A DNA stretch of 64,000 nucleotides. Origin: Caballeronia glathei (lineage in GTDB: Bacteria > Pseudomonadota > Gammaproteobacteria > Burkholderiales > Burkholderiaceae). Location: the NCBI RefSeq assembly GCF_000698595.1, contig NZ_JFHC01000008.1, positions 1-64,000 of the forward strand, given 5' to 3'. The notes beneath the pieces are model-generated. The model did not search any database. It saw only the letters and a program-made list of their open reading frames with translations, and was not told the origin of the DNA. Below are positions 50,267-59,581 of the stretch, piece by piece. How positions within the stretch are numbered: the stretch's first letter is position 1; the number at the start of each line of letters is the position of its first letter. The translations under genes and the position numbers were made by a program.

Positions 50267-52159
50267 TTACTTCGCGGCCGGCTTGAACCACCACGTCGAC
50301 GTGACCCAGTCGTCGGCGGTGTAGTAAAGCGGCAGCGTGGCGGGATACGCGAGTGTATTGCGATACGCCACGCGATGCTTCGCCGAGTACCAGTGCGGCA
50401 CGACATAGTAGCCGTGCATGAGCACCCGGTCGAGCGCGTGCGTGGCGTCGACGAGCTGCTCGCGCGTCTGCGCCGACACGACCGCCTGCAGGATCTTGTC
50501 GACGGCGGGCGACTTGACCCCCGACAGATTGTCCGAGCCCTGCTCGTCCGCCGACTTGCTGCCGAAGCGCGAAACCTGCTCCGTGCCGGGCACCTGAACG
50601 TCGGGCATGCGCACGCTCGTCATGTCGAACTCGAATGCGTCGAGCCGCTTCTGGATCAGCGCATAGTCGACGGTGCGGAAATTCGCCGTGATGCCGAGCT
50701 TCTGCAGGTTGCGCGCGAACGCTGCGGCGACGGGCTCCATCGACGCGCCGCCGCCCGTGTCGTCGAGAATCTCGAAGACGAACGGCTCGCCCTTCGCGTT
50801 GCGCAGCGCGCCGTCGCGATACGTCCAGCCGGCATCGGCGAGCAACTGGCGCGCCTTGATCAGATTCGCGCGCAGCGAGCCGGGCGGATCGGTGTCGGGC
50901 TGCGTGGTCATTTCGCCGAACACCGCGGGGTCGAGCTGCGCGCGCAGCGGCGTGAGGAGCGCGAGCTCGCCTTCGCTCGGGCGCCCCTTCGCCTGCAATT
51001 CCGTGTTGACGAAGAAGCTGTCCGTGCGCTTGTACTGGTTGAAGAACAACTGGCGGTTGAGCCACTCGAAGTCGAGCGCGAGATCGAGCGCCTGGCGCAC
51101 GCGGACATCCTTGAAGAGCGGCCTGCGCACGTTCATGAAGAAGCCCTGCATGCCGCTGCCGTTGTGGTGCGGGAACTCGCGCTTGATGAGCTCGCCGCTG
51201 TCGAAGCGCTTGCCGATGTCGCGCCGCACCCAGCTGCGCGCGATGTTTTCGACGAGCACGTCGTATTCGCCCGCCTTGAACGCCTCGAGCCGCGCGATGT
51301 TGTCCGAATACAGCTTGTAATTGATGCGCTCGTAGTTGTAGGTGCCTACGCGCACGGGCAGCCTGTCGCCCCAGTACGACGGATTGCGGCGGTAGGTGAT
51401 GGTGCGGCCGTTGTCGTAGTGCTCGATCACATACGGGCCGCTGCCGATCGGCTGCTGGAACGCAAGCTGGTCGAACGGAATGCGCGTGCCGTCCGGCTTC
51501 ATCCCCCACTTGCGCGAGAAAACGGGAATGCCGCCCGCGAGGAGCGGCATCTCGCGCGTGCGCGCCTTGAAGTCGAAGCGGATCGTGAGCGGATCGATCA
51601 CGACCGCCCGCGCGATCTGGCCGAAATACACCGAATACTGAGGGGCGGCCTGCGGGCTCTTCAGGGTCTCGAACGAGAACCTGACGTCTTCCGCCGTGAC
51701 GGGGTCGCCATTCGAGAAGCGCGCGCGAGGATTGATGTGGAACGTGGCCGACAGGCCGTCGGGGGCAACCTGGATGTCGTCGGCAAGCAGCCCGTACACG
51801 GTGGCCACTTCGTCGAGGCTGCCCGTCGTGAGGCTCTCGAACATGAGGCCGAGGCCCGGCGCCGGATTGCCGCGCATCGTGAACGGGTTGAACTTGTCGA
51901 AGCTCGTGAGACGGTTCGGGTTGGCGAGCACCAGCGTGCCGCCGCGCGGCGCGTCGGGATTCACGTAGTCGAAATGCTGGAAGCCCGGCGGATACTTCGG
52001 TTCGCCGTATTGCGCGATGGCGTACACGCCGAACGCCGCGCCGGAAAACACGAAGCCGATCGACCCGAGCAACGCGCCCGCGATCAGGACACCGTTGACT
52101 CGTCGCGAGCGGGTCGTCATGCGGGTCGTCGAGCGGGTCGTCGTGGGATTCGTCATCAA
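50267..52159 (-). CDS. yejA: Peptide ABC transporter substrate-binding protein YejA
   Basis: Periplasmic solute-binding protein of the Yej importer, 630 residues, of the SBP_bac_5 family (GSGPYVIEHYDNGRTITYRRNPSYWG, ADDWVTSTWWF). An N-terminal membrane signal (about 21-45) follows an unusual Thr/Arg repeat (MTTNPTTTRSTTRMTTRSRR type); the underlying DNA repeats GCGGGTCGTC. Alternative ATGs within this region are possible. It heads the yejABEF operon and diverges from fabI. Confidence 0.93.
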   Translation of the reverse strand: MMTNPTTTRSTTRMTTRSRRVNGVLIAGALLGSIGFVFSGAAFGVYAIAQYGEPKYPPGFQHFDYVNPDAPRGGTLVLANPNRLTSFDKFNPFTMRGNPAPGLGLMFESLTTGSLDEVATVYGLLADDIQVAPDGLSATFHINPRARFSNGDPVTAEDVRFSFETLKSPQAAPQYSVYFGQIARAVVIDPLTIRFDFKARTREMPLLAGGIPVFSRKWGMKPDGTRIPFDQLAFQQPIGSGPYVIEHYDNGRTITYRRNPSYWGDRLPVRVGTYNYERINYKLYSDNIARLEAFKAGEYDVLVENIARSWVRRDIGKRFDSGELIKREFPHHNGSGMQGFFMNVRRPLFKDVRVRQALDLALDFEWLNRQLFFNQYKRTDSFFVNTELQAKGRPSEGELALLTPLRAQLDPAVFGEMTTQPDTDPPGSLRANLIKARQLLADAGWTYRDGALRNAKGEPFVFEILDDTGGGASMEPVAAAFARNLQKLGITANFRTVDYALIQKRLDAFEFDMTSVRMPDVQVPGTEQVSRFGSKSADEQGSDNLSGVKSPAVDKILQAVVSAQTREQLVDATHALDRVLMHGYYVVPHWYSAKHRVAYRNTLAYPATLPLYYTADDWVTSTWWFKPAAK

Positions 52160-52389
52160 GTCCTTGGGACGGAAGATGGGAAGTGGGAGCGGCTCAAATA
52201 CGGATCAGTGGCGGATTAGCAGCGTCTCAGAATCGGCCGATGGCGCAAACGCCGCATGAAGCGTCGGGTGGCTGCTGCAATGTGAGAGAATTCTACCCAA
52301 AATCCCGCGCGGCCTGACCGGCGTGGCGCTTCGACAGAGGCGGCCATTGCGGCAACGCACGCGCGACTTCGACTTGTAAAGGAGCATTC

Positions 52390-53181
52390 ATGGGCTTTCT
52401 CGCTGGAAAACGAATTCTGCTGACGGGCTTGCTGTCCAACCGCTCGATCGCCTACGGGATCGCGCAGGCCTGCAAGCGCGAAGGCGCGGAACTGGCGTTC
52501 ACGTATGTCGGCGACCGCTTCAAGGACCGCATCGTCGAATTCGCCACCGAATTCGGCAGCGAACTGGTGTTCCCGTGCGACGTCGCCGACGACGCGCAGA
52601 TCGACGCGCTCTTCGCCTCGCTCAAGCAGCACTGGGACACGCTCGACGGCCTCGTGCACTCCATCGGCTTCGCGCCGCGCGAAGCGATCGCGGGCGACTT
52701 CCTCGACGGCATGACGCGCGAGAACTTCCGCATCGCGCACGACATCTCGGCGTACAGCTTCCCGGCGCTCGCGAAGGCGGCCCAGCCGATGCTCTCGCCC
52801 GACGCGTCGCTGCTCACGCTCTCCTATCTCGGCGCCGAGCGCGCGATCCCGAACTACAACACGATGGGGCTCGCGAAGGCATCGCTCGAAGCGAGCGTGC
52901 GCTATCTCGCCGCATCGCTCGGCGCGAAGGGCGTGCGCGTGAACGGCATCTCGGCCGGCCCGATCAAGACGCTCGCGGCGAGCGGCATCAAGGGCTTCGG
53001 CAAGATCCTCGATTTCGTCGAGAACAATGCGCCGCTCAAGCGCAACGTCACCATCGAGCAGGTCGGCAATGTGGCGGCATTCCTGCTGTCGGATCTCGCG
53101 GGCGGCGTGAGCGCGGAAATCGTGCACGTCGACAGCGGCTTCAACGCGGTGGTCGGCGGCATGGCGGCTGTGGCGGAATAA
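52390..53181 (+). CDS. fabI: Enoyl-ACP reductase (NADH)
   Basis: Last reductive step of type II fatty-acid elongation. The 263-residue SDR protein has [24 protein letters not shown] (nucleotide-binding, FabI-type), the active site Tyr146, Tyr156 and Lys163 ([12 protein letters not shown] ... MGLAKAS), and the same numbering as E. coli FabI. AAGGAG lies just before the ATG. It stands alone, followed by a terminator, and is divergent from yejA. Confidence 0.97.
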   Translation: MGFLAGKRILLTGLLSNRSIAYGIAQACKREGAELAFTYVGDRFKDRIVEFATEFGSELVFPCDVADDAQIDALFASLKQHWDTLDGLVHSIGFAPREAIAGDFLDGMTRENFRIAHDISAYSFPALAKAAQPMLSPDASLLTLSYLGAERAIPNYNTMGLAKASLEASVRYLAASLGAKGVRVNGISAGPIKTLAASGIKGFGKILDFVENNAPLKRNVTIEQVGNVAAFLLSDLAGGVSAEIVHVDSGFNAVVGGMAAVAE

Positions 53182-53197
53182 ACGCGCCGCAACAAGC

Positions 53198-53234
53198 GAA
53201 AAAGCCGTCCCCTTTTGCGGGACGGCTTTTTTTA
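53198..53234. terminator. Bidirectional terminator after fabI
   Basis: AAAAGCCGTCCC (53200-53211) pairs with GGGACGGCTTTT (53219-53230); T-runs on both strands suit fabI and the convergent gene. Confidence 0.92.
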
Positions 53235-53253
53235 TGGCAGTGCGCGAAGTGCG

Positions 53254-53604
53254 TCAATGATGGTGCTTGTCGTGACCCTTGCCGTGGCCGTTGCCGTGAT
53301 GCTTGTCGTGGCCGCGCCCGTGATGGCGATACCAGTCGTCGCGATCCCAGTAGCGGCGGCCGTCGTAGTAGCGGTTGCCGTACCAGCCAACGACGACCGG
53401 CGGACGTACGTACACCGGCGCGGGCTGGTAGATGACGGGCGGCGGCGGCGGCGCGTAGACCGGCGCCGGCGCGACATAGACGGGCGCCGGAATGCCCACA
53501 TTCACCCCCACGTGGACGTCGGCCGCCTTCGCCGCGCCACCTGCTGCGAGCGCGCTCGCAGCGAGCGCTCCCGCGAGGAATCGGACGATCGAATTCTTTT
53601 TCAT
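53254..53604 (-). CDS. Secreted His/Pro/Tyr-rich protein, copy A
   Basis: A 116-residue protein of unknown function. A signal peptide (about 1-27, ending AAKAA) suggests export. It is followed by VHVGVNVGIPAPVYVAPAPVYAPPPPPV, a Pro/Tyr/Val-rich part, then the core GWYGNRYYDGRRYWDRDDWYRHHG, and a C-terminal tail rich in His, Gly and Lys (GHDKHHGNGHGKGHDKHHH). The tail could bind metal. A paralogue lies downstream of this gene's start (copy B, 53926-54264), separated by about 320 bp with a terminator. Plus-strand shadows are artefacts. Confidence 0.75.
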   Translation of the reverse strand: MKKNSIVRFLAGALAASALAAGGAAKAADVHVGVNVGIPAPVYVAPAPVYAPPPPPVIYQPAPVYVRPPVVVGWYGNRYYDGRRYWDRDDWYRHHGRGHDKHHGNGHGKGHDKHHH

Positions 53605-53837
53605 GTGAAGCGCACCTCGGCGGTTTATTGGTTGGTGTCGGGGGCGAATATAACGGATGGCTTTCAGTCCAGTATTTCAACTTTGTAAGTTGTTATTCGG
53701 ATAGGCGTAATGTCTGGAGAAAGCTTACCTTTTGTTACATCAGACGGTTGGGCGGTCTCGCGCGCTTCAACGGATTCGCAACACGCTGCCCTTCGCCATT
53801 CCCATGCACCTGCCGTGGTCAGGAGGAGGGGCGAGGG

Positions 53838-53872
53838 CGAAAAAAAACCACCCGGTTTGATCCGGGTGGCCT
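53838..53872 (-). terminator. Terminator after copy B
   Basis: CCACCCGG (53848-53855) pairs with CCGGGTGG (53862-53869); on the minus strand a run of T follows. It ends the transcript of the His-rich copy B gene. Confidence 0.85.
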
Positions 53873-53925
53873 TCGTGAACCTCAGCCGCCGCTATCTTCG
53901 ATGCGCTCGATAAGGCCCGATACGC

Positions 53926-54264
53926 TCAATGCCAGCCGCGGTGCTCGCCGTGGTCGTGATGGTCGGGTCCGTGGCCGTGGCCGTGGTGGCGATACCAGTC
54001 GTCGCGATCCCAGTAGCGGCGACCGTCGTAATAGCGGTCGCCGTGCCAGCCGATCACGATCGCGGGCTGCGCGTACACCGGCGGCGGCGCATAAACGACG
54101 GGCGGAGGCGGCGGCGCATAGACCGGCGCGGGCGCGACATACACCGGTGCGGGAATGCCGACGTTCACGCCGATATGCACCTCGGCCATCGCCGCACCCG
54201 ACACGCCCAGGCCACCGGCGACCATCAGGCCGGCGAGCAAAGAAGCCTTCGATACCTTGTTCAT
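53926..54264 (-). CDS. Secreted His/Pro/Tyr-rich protein, copy B
   Basis: A 112-residue exported protein closely related to copy A: a signal peptide (about 1-27), then VHIGVNVGIPAPVYVAPAPVYAPPPPPVVYAPPPVY, the GWHGDRYYDGRRYWDRDDWYRHHG core and a His-rich tail (GHGHGPDHHDHGEHRGWH). The ATG at 54264 was chosen because it gives the signal peptide; the frame is open to 54339. It has its own terminator, so it is an independent gene. Function unknown. Confidence 0.75.
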   Translation of the reverse strand: MNKVSKASLLAGLMVAGGLGVSGAAMAEVHIGVNVGIPAPVYVAPAPVYAPPPPPVVYAPPPVYAQPAIVIGWHGDRYYDGRRYWDRDDWYRHHGHGHGPDHHDHGEHRGWH

Positions 54265-54404
54265 CTTGAAGCGCACCTCAACGGGTTGTTTGTTGTGTTG
54301 AGGCAAATATAGCGGATCGATCTGGTCGAGTTGTTTCAAGTTGGTAACCTCGTATTACGGTCTCGCGCAACCCGCAACCTTACGCCCAGTAAGGGTCACG
54401 CGAC

Positions 54405-55712
54405 TCAGTTCGGCAGCTCCTGCCCCTTCGTTTCCGGCGCGAATGGTATCACCGCGAGGCCGATCACGAATGCCACCGCGGTGAGCGCAATCGGCACGCC
54501 GAGTGTTCTCATGTGCAGCACCATGGCGCCGATGCCGAAGTTCACGATCGCGCCGATGAAGCGTCCCACAGACGTGCAGAACGCGAAGGCCGTCGCGCGC
54601 ACGCGCGTCTCGAACTGCTCGGGAAGCCACAGGCTGAAGAGCGCGAAGTTGCCGCCGAAAAAGCCCAGCACCACGAGCAGCGCGATGAACGGCACGAGCC
54701 CGTCCTGCAGATAGAACGCCCAGCCGAACGCGAGCGCGATCGACGCCGCCATGCCGACGAAATACACCGCGAGCGTCATCCTGCGGCCGATGCGCTCGGC
54801 CATCGGCGGCAATGCGAGACAGCCGGCGATCGTGCCGATCGAAAGCAGCCCGGTCGCGATCGATGCCATGCGCGCGGCATCCGCTTTCGCCATGCCGGCC
54901 TTCGTTGCAAGCTGAATGACAGCCGACGGCTCGTACACCGCGCCCGCCCACAGCCCGATGATCGCGACCGTGAGCAGCGTCGCCGCGACGATCGTGCGCC
55001 GCCGGTATTGCGCCGAGAAGATCGAGCGCAGCGCGCTCGCGTGCTTCGCCGCGCCCGCCTCCGCCCGCTGCCACTTGTCGGTTTCCTTCACGCGCAGGAG
55101 CACGATGATCGACACGACGACGGGCACCACGCCGACGAGAAACATCGCGCGCCAGCCGAAGGTCGCGCCGATCGTGTAGTTGAGCGCGGCCGCGAGAAAG
55201 AAGCCCGCGTAGTAGCCCGTTTGCAGATAACCTGCGCCCATCTTGCGGCGGTCTTCCGGCCAGGCCTCGGCGACATACGTGCCCGCGAGCGCCCACTCGC
55301 CGCCGATCCCCACGCCCGCGAGAAACCGGTAGGTGCCCAGTTCCCAGACGGTGTGCGCCGTGGCCGCAAGCCCCGTGAAGATCGCGAACGTGAAGATGGT
55401 GGCCGCGAGCACCTTGGTGCGGCCGAAGCGGTCGGCGAGCGGCCCCCAGATGAACGACAGTCCCCAGCCCACCAGAAAGAGCGCGAAGAGTATCGAGCCG
55501 GCGAGGCCGATGTTCGCTGGCGTCGCGGCGTATCCGGAGCGCGGCAGCAACTCGGTCAGCGCGGGCGCGAGCACGAGGGCGTAGATGAACGAATCCATTC
55601 CATCGAGTGTCCAGCCCGCCCACGCGCCCCAGAATCCGACGATCTGCGTACGGTTCAACGGGGTGCGCGTGCGCCGGGCGGCGCCTGCTGTGCGATCCAG
55701 CGTGGTCGGCAT
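54405..55712 (-). CDS. MFS transporter, candidate malonate carrier
   Basis: A 435-residue major-facilitator protein with about 12 helices. The motifs GPLADRFGRTKVL (loop 2-3) and GVGIGGEWALAGTYVAEAWPEDRR place it near the sugar/aromatic-acid/metabolite:H+ symporter groups. It is divergent from a GntR gene followed by mdcABCDEGH, and no other transporter is present, so it is the best candidate to import malonate. The 211-bp gap holds 11-bp repeats and AT-rich sequence. ATG 55712 (MPTTLDRTAGAARR) is used. Confidence 0.85.
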   Translation of the reverse strand: MPTTLDRTAGAARRTRTPLNRTQIVGFWGAWAGWTLDGMDSFIYALVLAPALTELLPRSGYAATPANIGLAGSILFALFLVGWGLSFIWGPLADRFGRTKVLAATIFTFAIFTGLAATAHTVWELGTYRFLAGVGIGGEWALAGTYVAEAWPEDRRKMGAGYLQTGYYAGFFLAAALNYTIGATFGWRAMFLVGVVPVVVSIIVLLRVKETDKWQRAEAGAAKHASALRSIFSAQYRRRTIVAATLLTVAIIGLWAGAVYEPSAVIQLATKAGMAKADAARMASIATGLLSIGTIAGCLALPPMAERIGRRMTLAVYFVGMAASIALAFGWAFYLQDGLVPFIALLVVLGFFGGNFALFSLWLPEQFETRVRATAFAFCTSVGRFIGAIVNFGIGAMVLHMRTLGVPIALTAVAFVIGLAVIPFAPETKGQELPN

Positions 55713-55923
55713 GGTGTGTGTCTCCTGGGAATCGATTACGGAGCGAATACGAAATCAATACGGAATCAATACGAAGTGGCGACGAATCGCCTGCGAATCC
55801 GGCGACGCGCCCGCTCATCCCGATGGGCGGGCGGCTGAGAGAAAGCACCGAAATAGCAAAAGTGCATTTTTATATATAATATTTAAACACCACTTCGCGA
55901 CAAGTCCGCACTTATACCTAGCC
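55713..55923. promoter_or_regulatory. MFS-GntR divergent control region
   Basis: Includes an 11-bp tandem repeat (55747-55777) and an AT-rich block with TATAAT at 55875-55880 and alternating TATATA. The TATAAT may be the -10 of the mdc operon, but no clear -35 lies 16-18 bp before it. The block is also the likeliest operator area for the GntR protein. Confidence 0.5.
55747..55777. repeat. 11-bp tandem repeat
   Basis: ATACGAAATCA (55747-55757), ATACGGAATCA (55758-55768) and a partial ATACGAAGT (55769-55777) follow end to end, about one helical turn per unit. Confidence 0.75.
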
Positions 55924-56694
55924 ATGTCCACAGACAAAGCCGACGCGCTTGCCGCTGCGTCGTTCCGCAACGCGCAGTTCGAGCCGCGCCAAAGCACCTC
56001 GCGCTTTATCGCGGATGCGTTGCGCACGGCGATCGTCGAAGGCTCGCTGCTGCCGGGCGAGCCGCTGCGGCAGGATGCGATCGCGCGCCAGTTCTCGGTG
56101 AGCGCGATCCCGGTGCGCGAGGCGTTCCGGCAGCTCGAAAGCGAAGGCTGGGTCACGATCGAGCCGAACCGCGGCGCGTCGGTGAGCTTGCAATCCGCCG
56201 ACGAAGCGCGCGAGATCTACGAGATCCGCGCATCGCTCGAAAGCCTTGCGATCGGCATTGCGATCGAGCAGCACACGCCCGAGACGCTCGCCGAATGCCA
56301 GAGGCTCCTCAAGGCCGCCGCGAACGAACCGGACCCGGCCCTCTACGTCGTGCGCAACGAGCAGTTCCACATGAGCCTCTACGCGCCCGCCGGCCGCCCG
56401 CGCCTCATGGAGCTGATCGGGCAGATGCACCGGCGCGGCGAGCGGTACCTGCGCGTGAAGTTCGGCTTGCCCACGTTCAAGGGCCAGTCCGACGCCGAAC
56501 ACCAGGCGATCTACAAAGCGCTCTGCGCCCGCGACACCGAGGCGGCGCAGCGGCTCGTCGCGCGTCATTTGCTCGCAACGGGCGAACTGGTCTATCGTTT
56601 CCTGAACGAAGCGCAGGCGTTCGCCCAATCCAGCTACGCGAAGAAGCGCCGCCGCAGCGCCCGGCCCTCCTCCACTCGTCAAGGCAGGCAATGA
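55924..56694 (+). CDS. GntR-family regulator of the mdc operon (MdcY-like)
   Basis: A 256-residue GntR/FadR-type regulator: winged helix-turn-helix about 25-90 (SRFIADALRTAIVEGSLLPGEPLRQDAIARQFSVSAIPVREAFRQLE) and a C-terminal FCD effector domain (about 100-230; His residues such as NEQFHMSLY). Its TGA overlaps the mdcA ATG as ATGA, so it is the first gene of the mdc transcript. In other bacteria a GntR protein (MdcY) represses mdc genes and responds to malonate; that role is inferred. ATG 55924 was chosen for the normal N-terminus. Confidence 0.9.
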   Translation: MSTDKADALAAASFRNAQFEPRQSTSRFIADALRTAIVEGSLLPGEPLRQDAIARQFSVSAIPVREAFRQLESEGWVTIEPNRGASVSLQSADEAREIYEIRASLESLAIGIAIEQHTPETLAECQRLLKAAANEPDPALYVVRNEQFHMSLYAPAGRPRLMELIGQMHRRGERYLRVKFGLPTFKGQSDAEHQAIYKALCARDTEAAQRLVARHLLATGELVYRFLNEAQAFAQSSYAKKRRRSARPSSTRQGRQ

Positions 56695-58352
56695 ATTCGT
56701 CCGATCCAAAGCCGCGGCAATGGAACACGCGCGCGCAGGAGAAAGCGCGCCGTCTCAAGCTGATCGAGCCGTGGCTCGATGACGGCTTCCTGAAAGCCGA
56801 GCGCATCGTCGATGCGCTCGAAGCACTGATCGCACCGGGCGACCGCGTCGCGCTCGAAGGCAACAACCAGAAGCAGGCCGACTTCCTGTCGCGCGCGTTC
56901 GCGAAGGTCGATCCGGCGCGCGTGCACGACGTGCACCTGCTGCTCTCGAGCATCAGCCGCCCCGAGCACCTGACGCTCTTCGAGCGCGGCATCGCGCGCA
57001 AGGTCGACTTCTCGTTCGCCGGTCCGCAGAGCCTGCGTGTCGCGCAACTGCTCGAGGACGGCCAGCTGGAGATCGGCGCGATCTATACGTACATCGAGCT
57101 CTATGCGCGCATGTTCATCGACCTCACGCCGCAGGTGTCGCTCGTGTGCGCGGTGCAGGCGGACCGCGCGGGCAACCTGTACACGGGCGCGAACACGGAA
57201 GACACGCCGACCATCGTCGAGGCGACCGCGTTCCGTCACGGCATCGTGGTCGCGCAGGTGAACGAGATCGTCGACGTGCTGCCGCGCGTCGACATCCCCG
57301 CCTCGTGGATCGACGTCGTGGTCGAGGCGGACCGGCCGTTTGCCGTCGAGCCGCTTTTCACGCGCGATCCGCGCCACATCGGCGAGCTGCAGATCCTGAT
57401 GGCGATGATGACGATTCGCGGCATCTACGAGCGCTACGGCGTGACGACGCTCAACCACGGCATCGGCTTCGATACCGCGGCCATCGAGCTGCTCCTGCCG
57501 ACCTACGGCGAATCGCTCGGGTTGAAGGGCAGGATCTGCACGAACTGGGCGCTCAATCCGCATCCCACGCTGATCCCCGCGATCGAAAGCGGCTGGGTGG
57601 ACAGCGTGCACTGCTTCGGCAGCGAAGTCGGCATGGAGCAGTACATCGCGGCGCGCCCGGACGTGTTCTTCACGGGCCGCGACGGCAGCCTGCGCTCGAA
57701 CCGCGTGCTGTGCCAGCTCGCGGGGCAATACGGCGTCGATCTGTTCATCGGCTCGACGCTGCAGATGGATGCCGACGCGAATTCGTCGACCGTCACGCTC
57801 GGCCGGCTCGCCGGCTTCGGCGGCGCGCCGAACATGGGCCACGACCCGCGCGGCCGGCGCCATCCGAGCGAAGCGTGGCTCAAGCTCATGAAGAGCAACG
57901 GCCCGAACGCGGCCATCGCGCGCGGCCACAAGCTCGTCGTGCAGACCGCCGAGACGTTCAAGAAAGGCGGCGAGCCGACCATCGTCGATGCGCTCGACGC
58001 GATTGCCGTCGGCGAGAAGAGCGGCATGCCGATCGCGCCCGTCATGATCTACGGCGACGACGTGAGCCACGTCGTGACCGAAGAAGGCATCGCGTACCTG
58101 CATGCGGCCGAAGGCGTCGAGGAACGGCGCGCGGCGCTCGCGGCGGTCGCGGGCGTGACGCCCATCGGCATGCGCGCCGACGCCGCAAGGACGGCCGAGC
58201 TGCGCCGCCGCGGCATCGTCGCGTTTCCCGAGGACCTCGGCGTGCGCCGCGGCGAGGCGAAGCGCACGCTGCTCGCCGCGCGCAGCATCGACGATCTCGT
58301 CGCCTGGTCGGGCGGGCTCTACGAGCCGCCCGCCAAATTCAGAAGCTGGTGA
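56691..58352 (+). CDS. mdcA: Malonate decarboxylase alpha subunit
   Basis: Acetyl-S-ACP:malonate ACP transferase, the first catalytic unit of biotin-independent malonate decarboxylase. The 553-residue protein contains [32 protein letters not shown] and [24 protein letters not shown], characteristic of MdcA and of the CoA-transferase fold. The ATG overlaps the stop of the GntR gene (ATGA). It is the first structural gene of mdcABCDEGH. Confidence 0.95.
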   Translation: MNSSDPKPRQWNTRAQEKARRLKLIEPWLDDGFLKAERIVDALEALIAPGDRVALEGNNQKQADFLSRAFAKVDPARVHDVHLLLSSISRPEHLTLFERGIARKVDFSFAGPQSLRVAQLLEDGQLEIGAIYTYIELYARMFIDLTPQVSLVCAVQADRAGNLYTGANTEDTPTIVEATAFRHGIVVAQVNEIVDVLPRVDIPASWIDVVVEADRPFAVEPLFTRDPRHIGELQILMAMMTIRGIYERYGVTTLNHGIGFDTAAIELLLPTYGESLGLKGRICTNWALNPHPTLIPAIESGWVDSVHCFGSEVGMEQYIAARPDVFFTGRDGSLRSNRVLCQLAGQYGVDLFIGSTLQMDADANSSTVTLGRLAGFGGAPNMGHDPRGRRHPSEAWLKLMKSNGPNAAIARGHKLVVQTAETFKKGGEPTIVDALDAIAVGEKSGMPIAPVMIYGDDVSHVVTEEGIAYLHAAEGVEERRAALAAVAGVTPIGMRADAARTAELRRRGIVAFPEDLGVRRGEAKRTLLAARSIDDLVAWSGGLYEPPAKFRSW

Positions 58353-59251
58353 ACACGATGCCCGCAGCCCTGCCCCTCCTGTGCAACGAATCGCCCGATG
58401 CGCTTGCCGACCCGCTTACCCTCGCCGACTGCGCCGTCGACGCGCTGATCGACGAAGCCTGTCTCACGCCCAAGCCCGCGCTCGTCGATGCGCGCGGCAG
58501 CGGCGCGCACCGCGACCTCGATCTCGACACGATGCTGCGCTCCGCCCACGCGCTTCGTCCGACCTTTCTCGCGATCGCCCGCGCGTCGCTCGACGAGCCG
58601 CCGTCGCAGGCGCTGCGCGAACGGCTCGCGCGCATCGGCCGCGACGGCGAGCATGCGATGCTCGCGGCCACCGGCGGCAGCAACGCGCATCGCGGCGCGA
58701 TCTGGGTGGTCGGCCTGCTGTGCGCGGGCGCCGCGACGAATGCGCCCGGGGACAGCGAAGCCATTTGCGCCCGAGCCGCCGCGATCGCGCGTTTCGACGA
58801 CCGCTTCACGCCGCGCGCCGCGCAATCGAGCCACGGCGCGCGCGTGGCGGAGCGCTTCGGCGTCGCGGGCGCGCGCGGGGAAGCGCGCGCGGGCTTTCCG
58901 CACGTGCTCGGCGTCGGACTTCCCGCGCTCGATCGCGCGCGTGCCTCGCTTACCTCGAATCCATCCCGGGACCCCGCGGGCGAAAGCCATGCGCGCCTCG
59001 ACACGCTCATCGCGATCATCGCGTCGCTCGACGACACGTGTCTCTTGCATCGCGGCGGCATCGCGGCGTTGCGCGCCGCGCAGCACGGCGCGCGGCGCGT
59101 GATCGAGGCGGGTGGTGTCGCAGCAGGCGCAGGACGCACCGCGCTTGCCGAACTCGACCGCACCCTCGTCGCGCTCAACGCATCGCCGGGGGGCGCAGCT
59201 GACCTGCTCGCCGCGACGCTCTTTCTCGACAGCCTGCGGCGCCTCAACTGA
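58349..59251 (+). CDS. mdcB: Triphosphoribosyl-dephospho-CoA synthase
   Basis: Makes 2'-(5''-triphosphoribosyl)-3'-dephospho-CoA, the precursor of the prosthetic group on MdcC. The 300-residue protein (CitG/MdcB family) has [24 protein letters not shown] and [18 protein letters not shown]. The GTG at 58349 overlaps the mdcA stop as GTGA, which I prefer; an ATG nine bases later (58358) is the alternative. mdcC follows after 12 bp. Confidence 0.93.
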   Translation: MNTMPAALPLLCNESPDALADPLTLADCAVDALIDEACLTPKPALVDARGSGAHRDLDLDTMLRSAHALRPTFLAIARASLDEPPSQALRERLARIGRDGEHAMLAATGGSNAHRGAIWVVGLLCAGAATNAPGDSEAICARAAAIARFDDRFTPRAAQSSHGARVAERFGVAGARGEARAGFPHVLGVGLPALDRARASLTSNPSRDPAGESHARLDTLIAIIASLDDTCLLHRGGIAALRAAQHGARRVIEAGGVAAGAGRTALAELDRTLVALNASPGGAADLLAATLFLDSLRRLN

Positions 59252-59263
59252 AGAGGGACGAAC

Positions 59264-59581
59264 ATGGAAAACATCCGCTACGAATATCCCGCCGCGCGCC
59301 CCGTTGCGCGGCGCGCGCATGTCGGCGTCGTCGGCTCGGGCGACCTCGAAGTGCTGCTCTCCCCTTCGGGCACGCAGCACGCGGAAGTCGTGATCCGCAC
59401 GAGCGTGGACGGCTACGGGCACGTCTGGAAAAGCGTGCTCGACCGCTTCTTCTCGCGCTACGACGGCGCCGCGAAAATCGAACTCAACGACTTCGGCGCG
59501 ACACCCGGCGTCGTCATGCTGCGGCTCGCGGAAGCGGTCGAAGCAAGCGAACCCGGCAACGCGCAAGGAGACAGGCGATGA
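59264..59581 (+). CDS. mdcC: Malonate decarboxylase acyl carrier protein (delta)
   Basis: Acyl-carrier subunit that holds the malonyl/acetyl group on the phosphoribosyl-dephospho-CoA arm. The 105-residue product has the attachment-site motif VGVVGSGDLEVLL, with Ser25 the expected site. GAGGGACGAAC before the ATG is a fair Shine-Dalgarno. Its stop overlaps the mdcD start as ATGA. Confidence 0.95.
   Translation: MENIRYEYPAARPVARRAHVGVVGSGDLEVLLSPSGTQHAEVVIRTSVDGYGHVWKSVLDRFFSRYDGAAKIELNDFGATPGVVMLRLAEAVEASEPGNAQGDRR

Noticed and set aside
57146-58348. In-frame upstream extension of mdcB over mdcA
   Set aside because: This part of the frame lies inside mdcA and is Arg-rich with no similarity; mdcB begins at 58349 or 58358.
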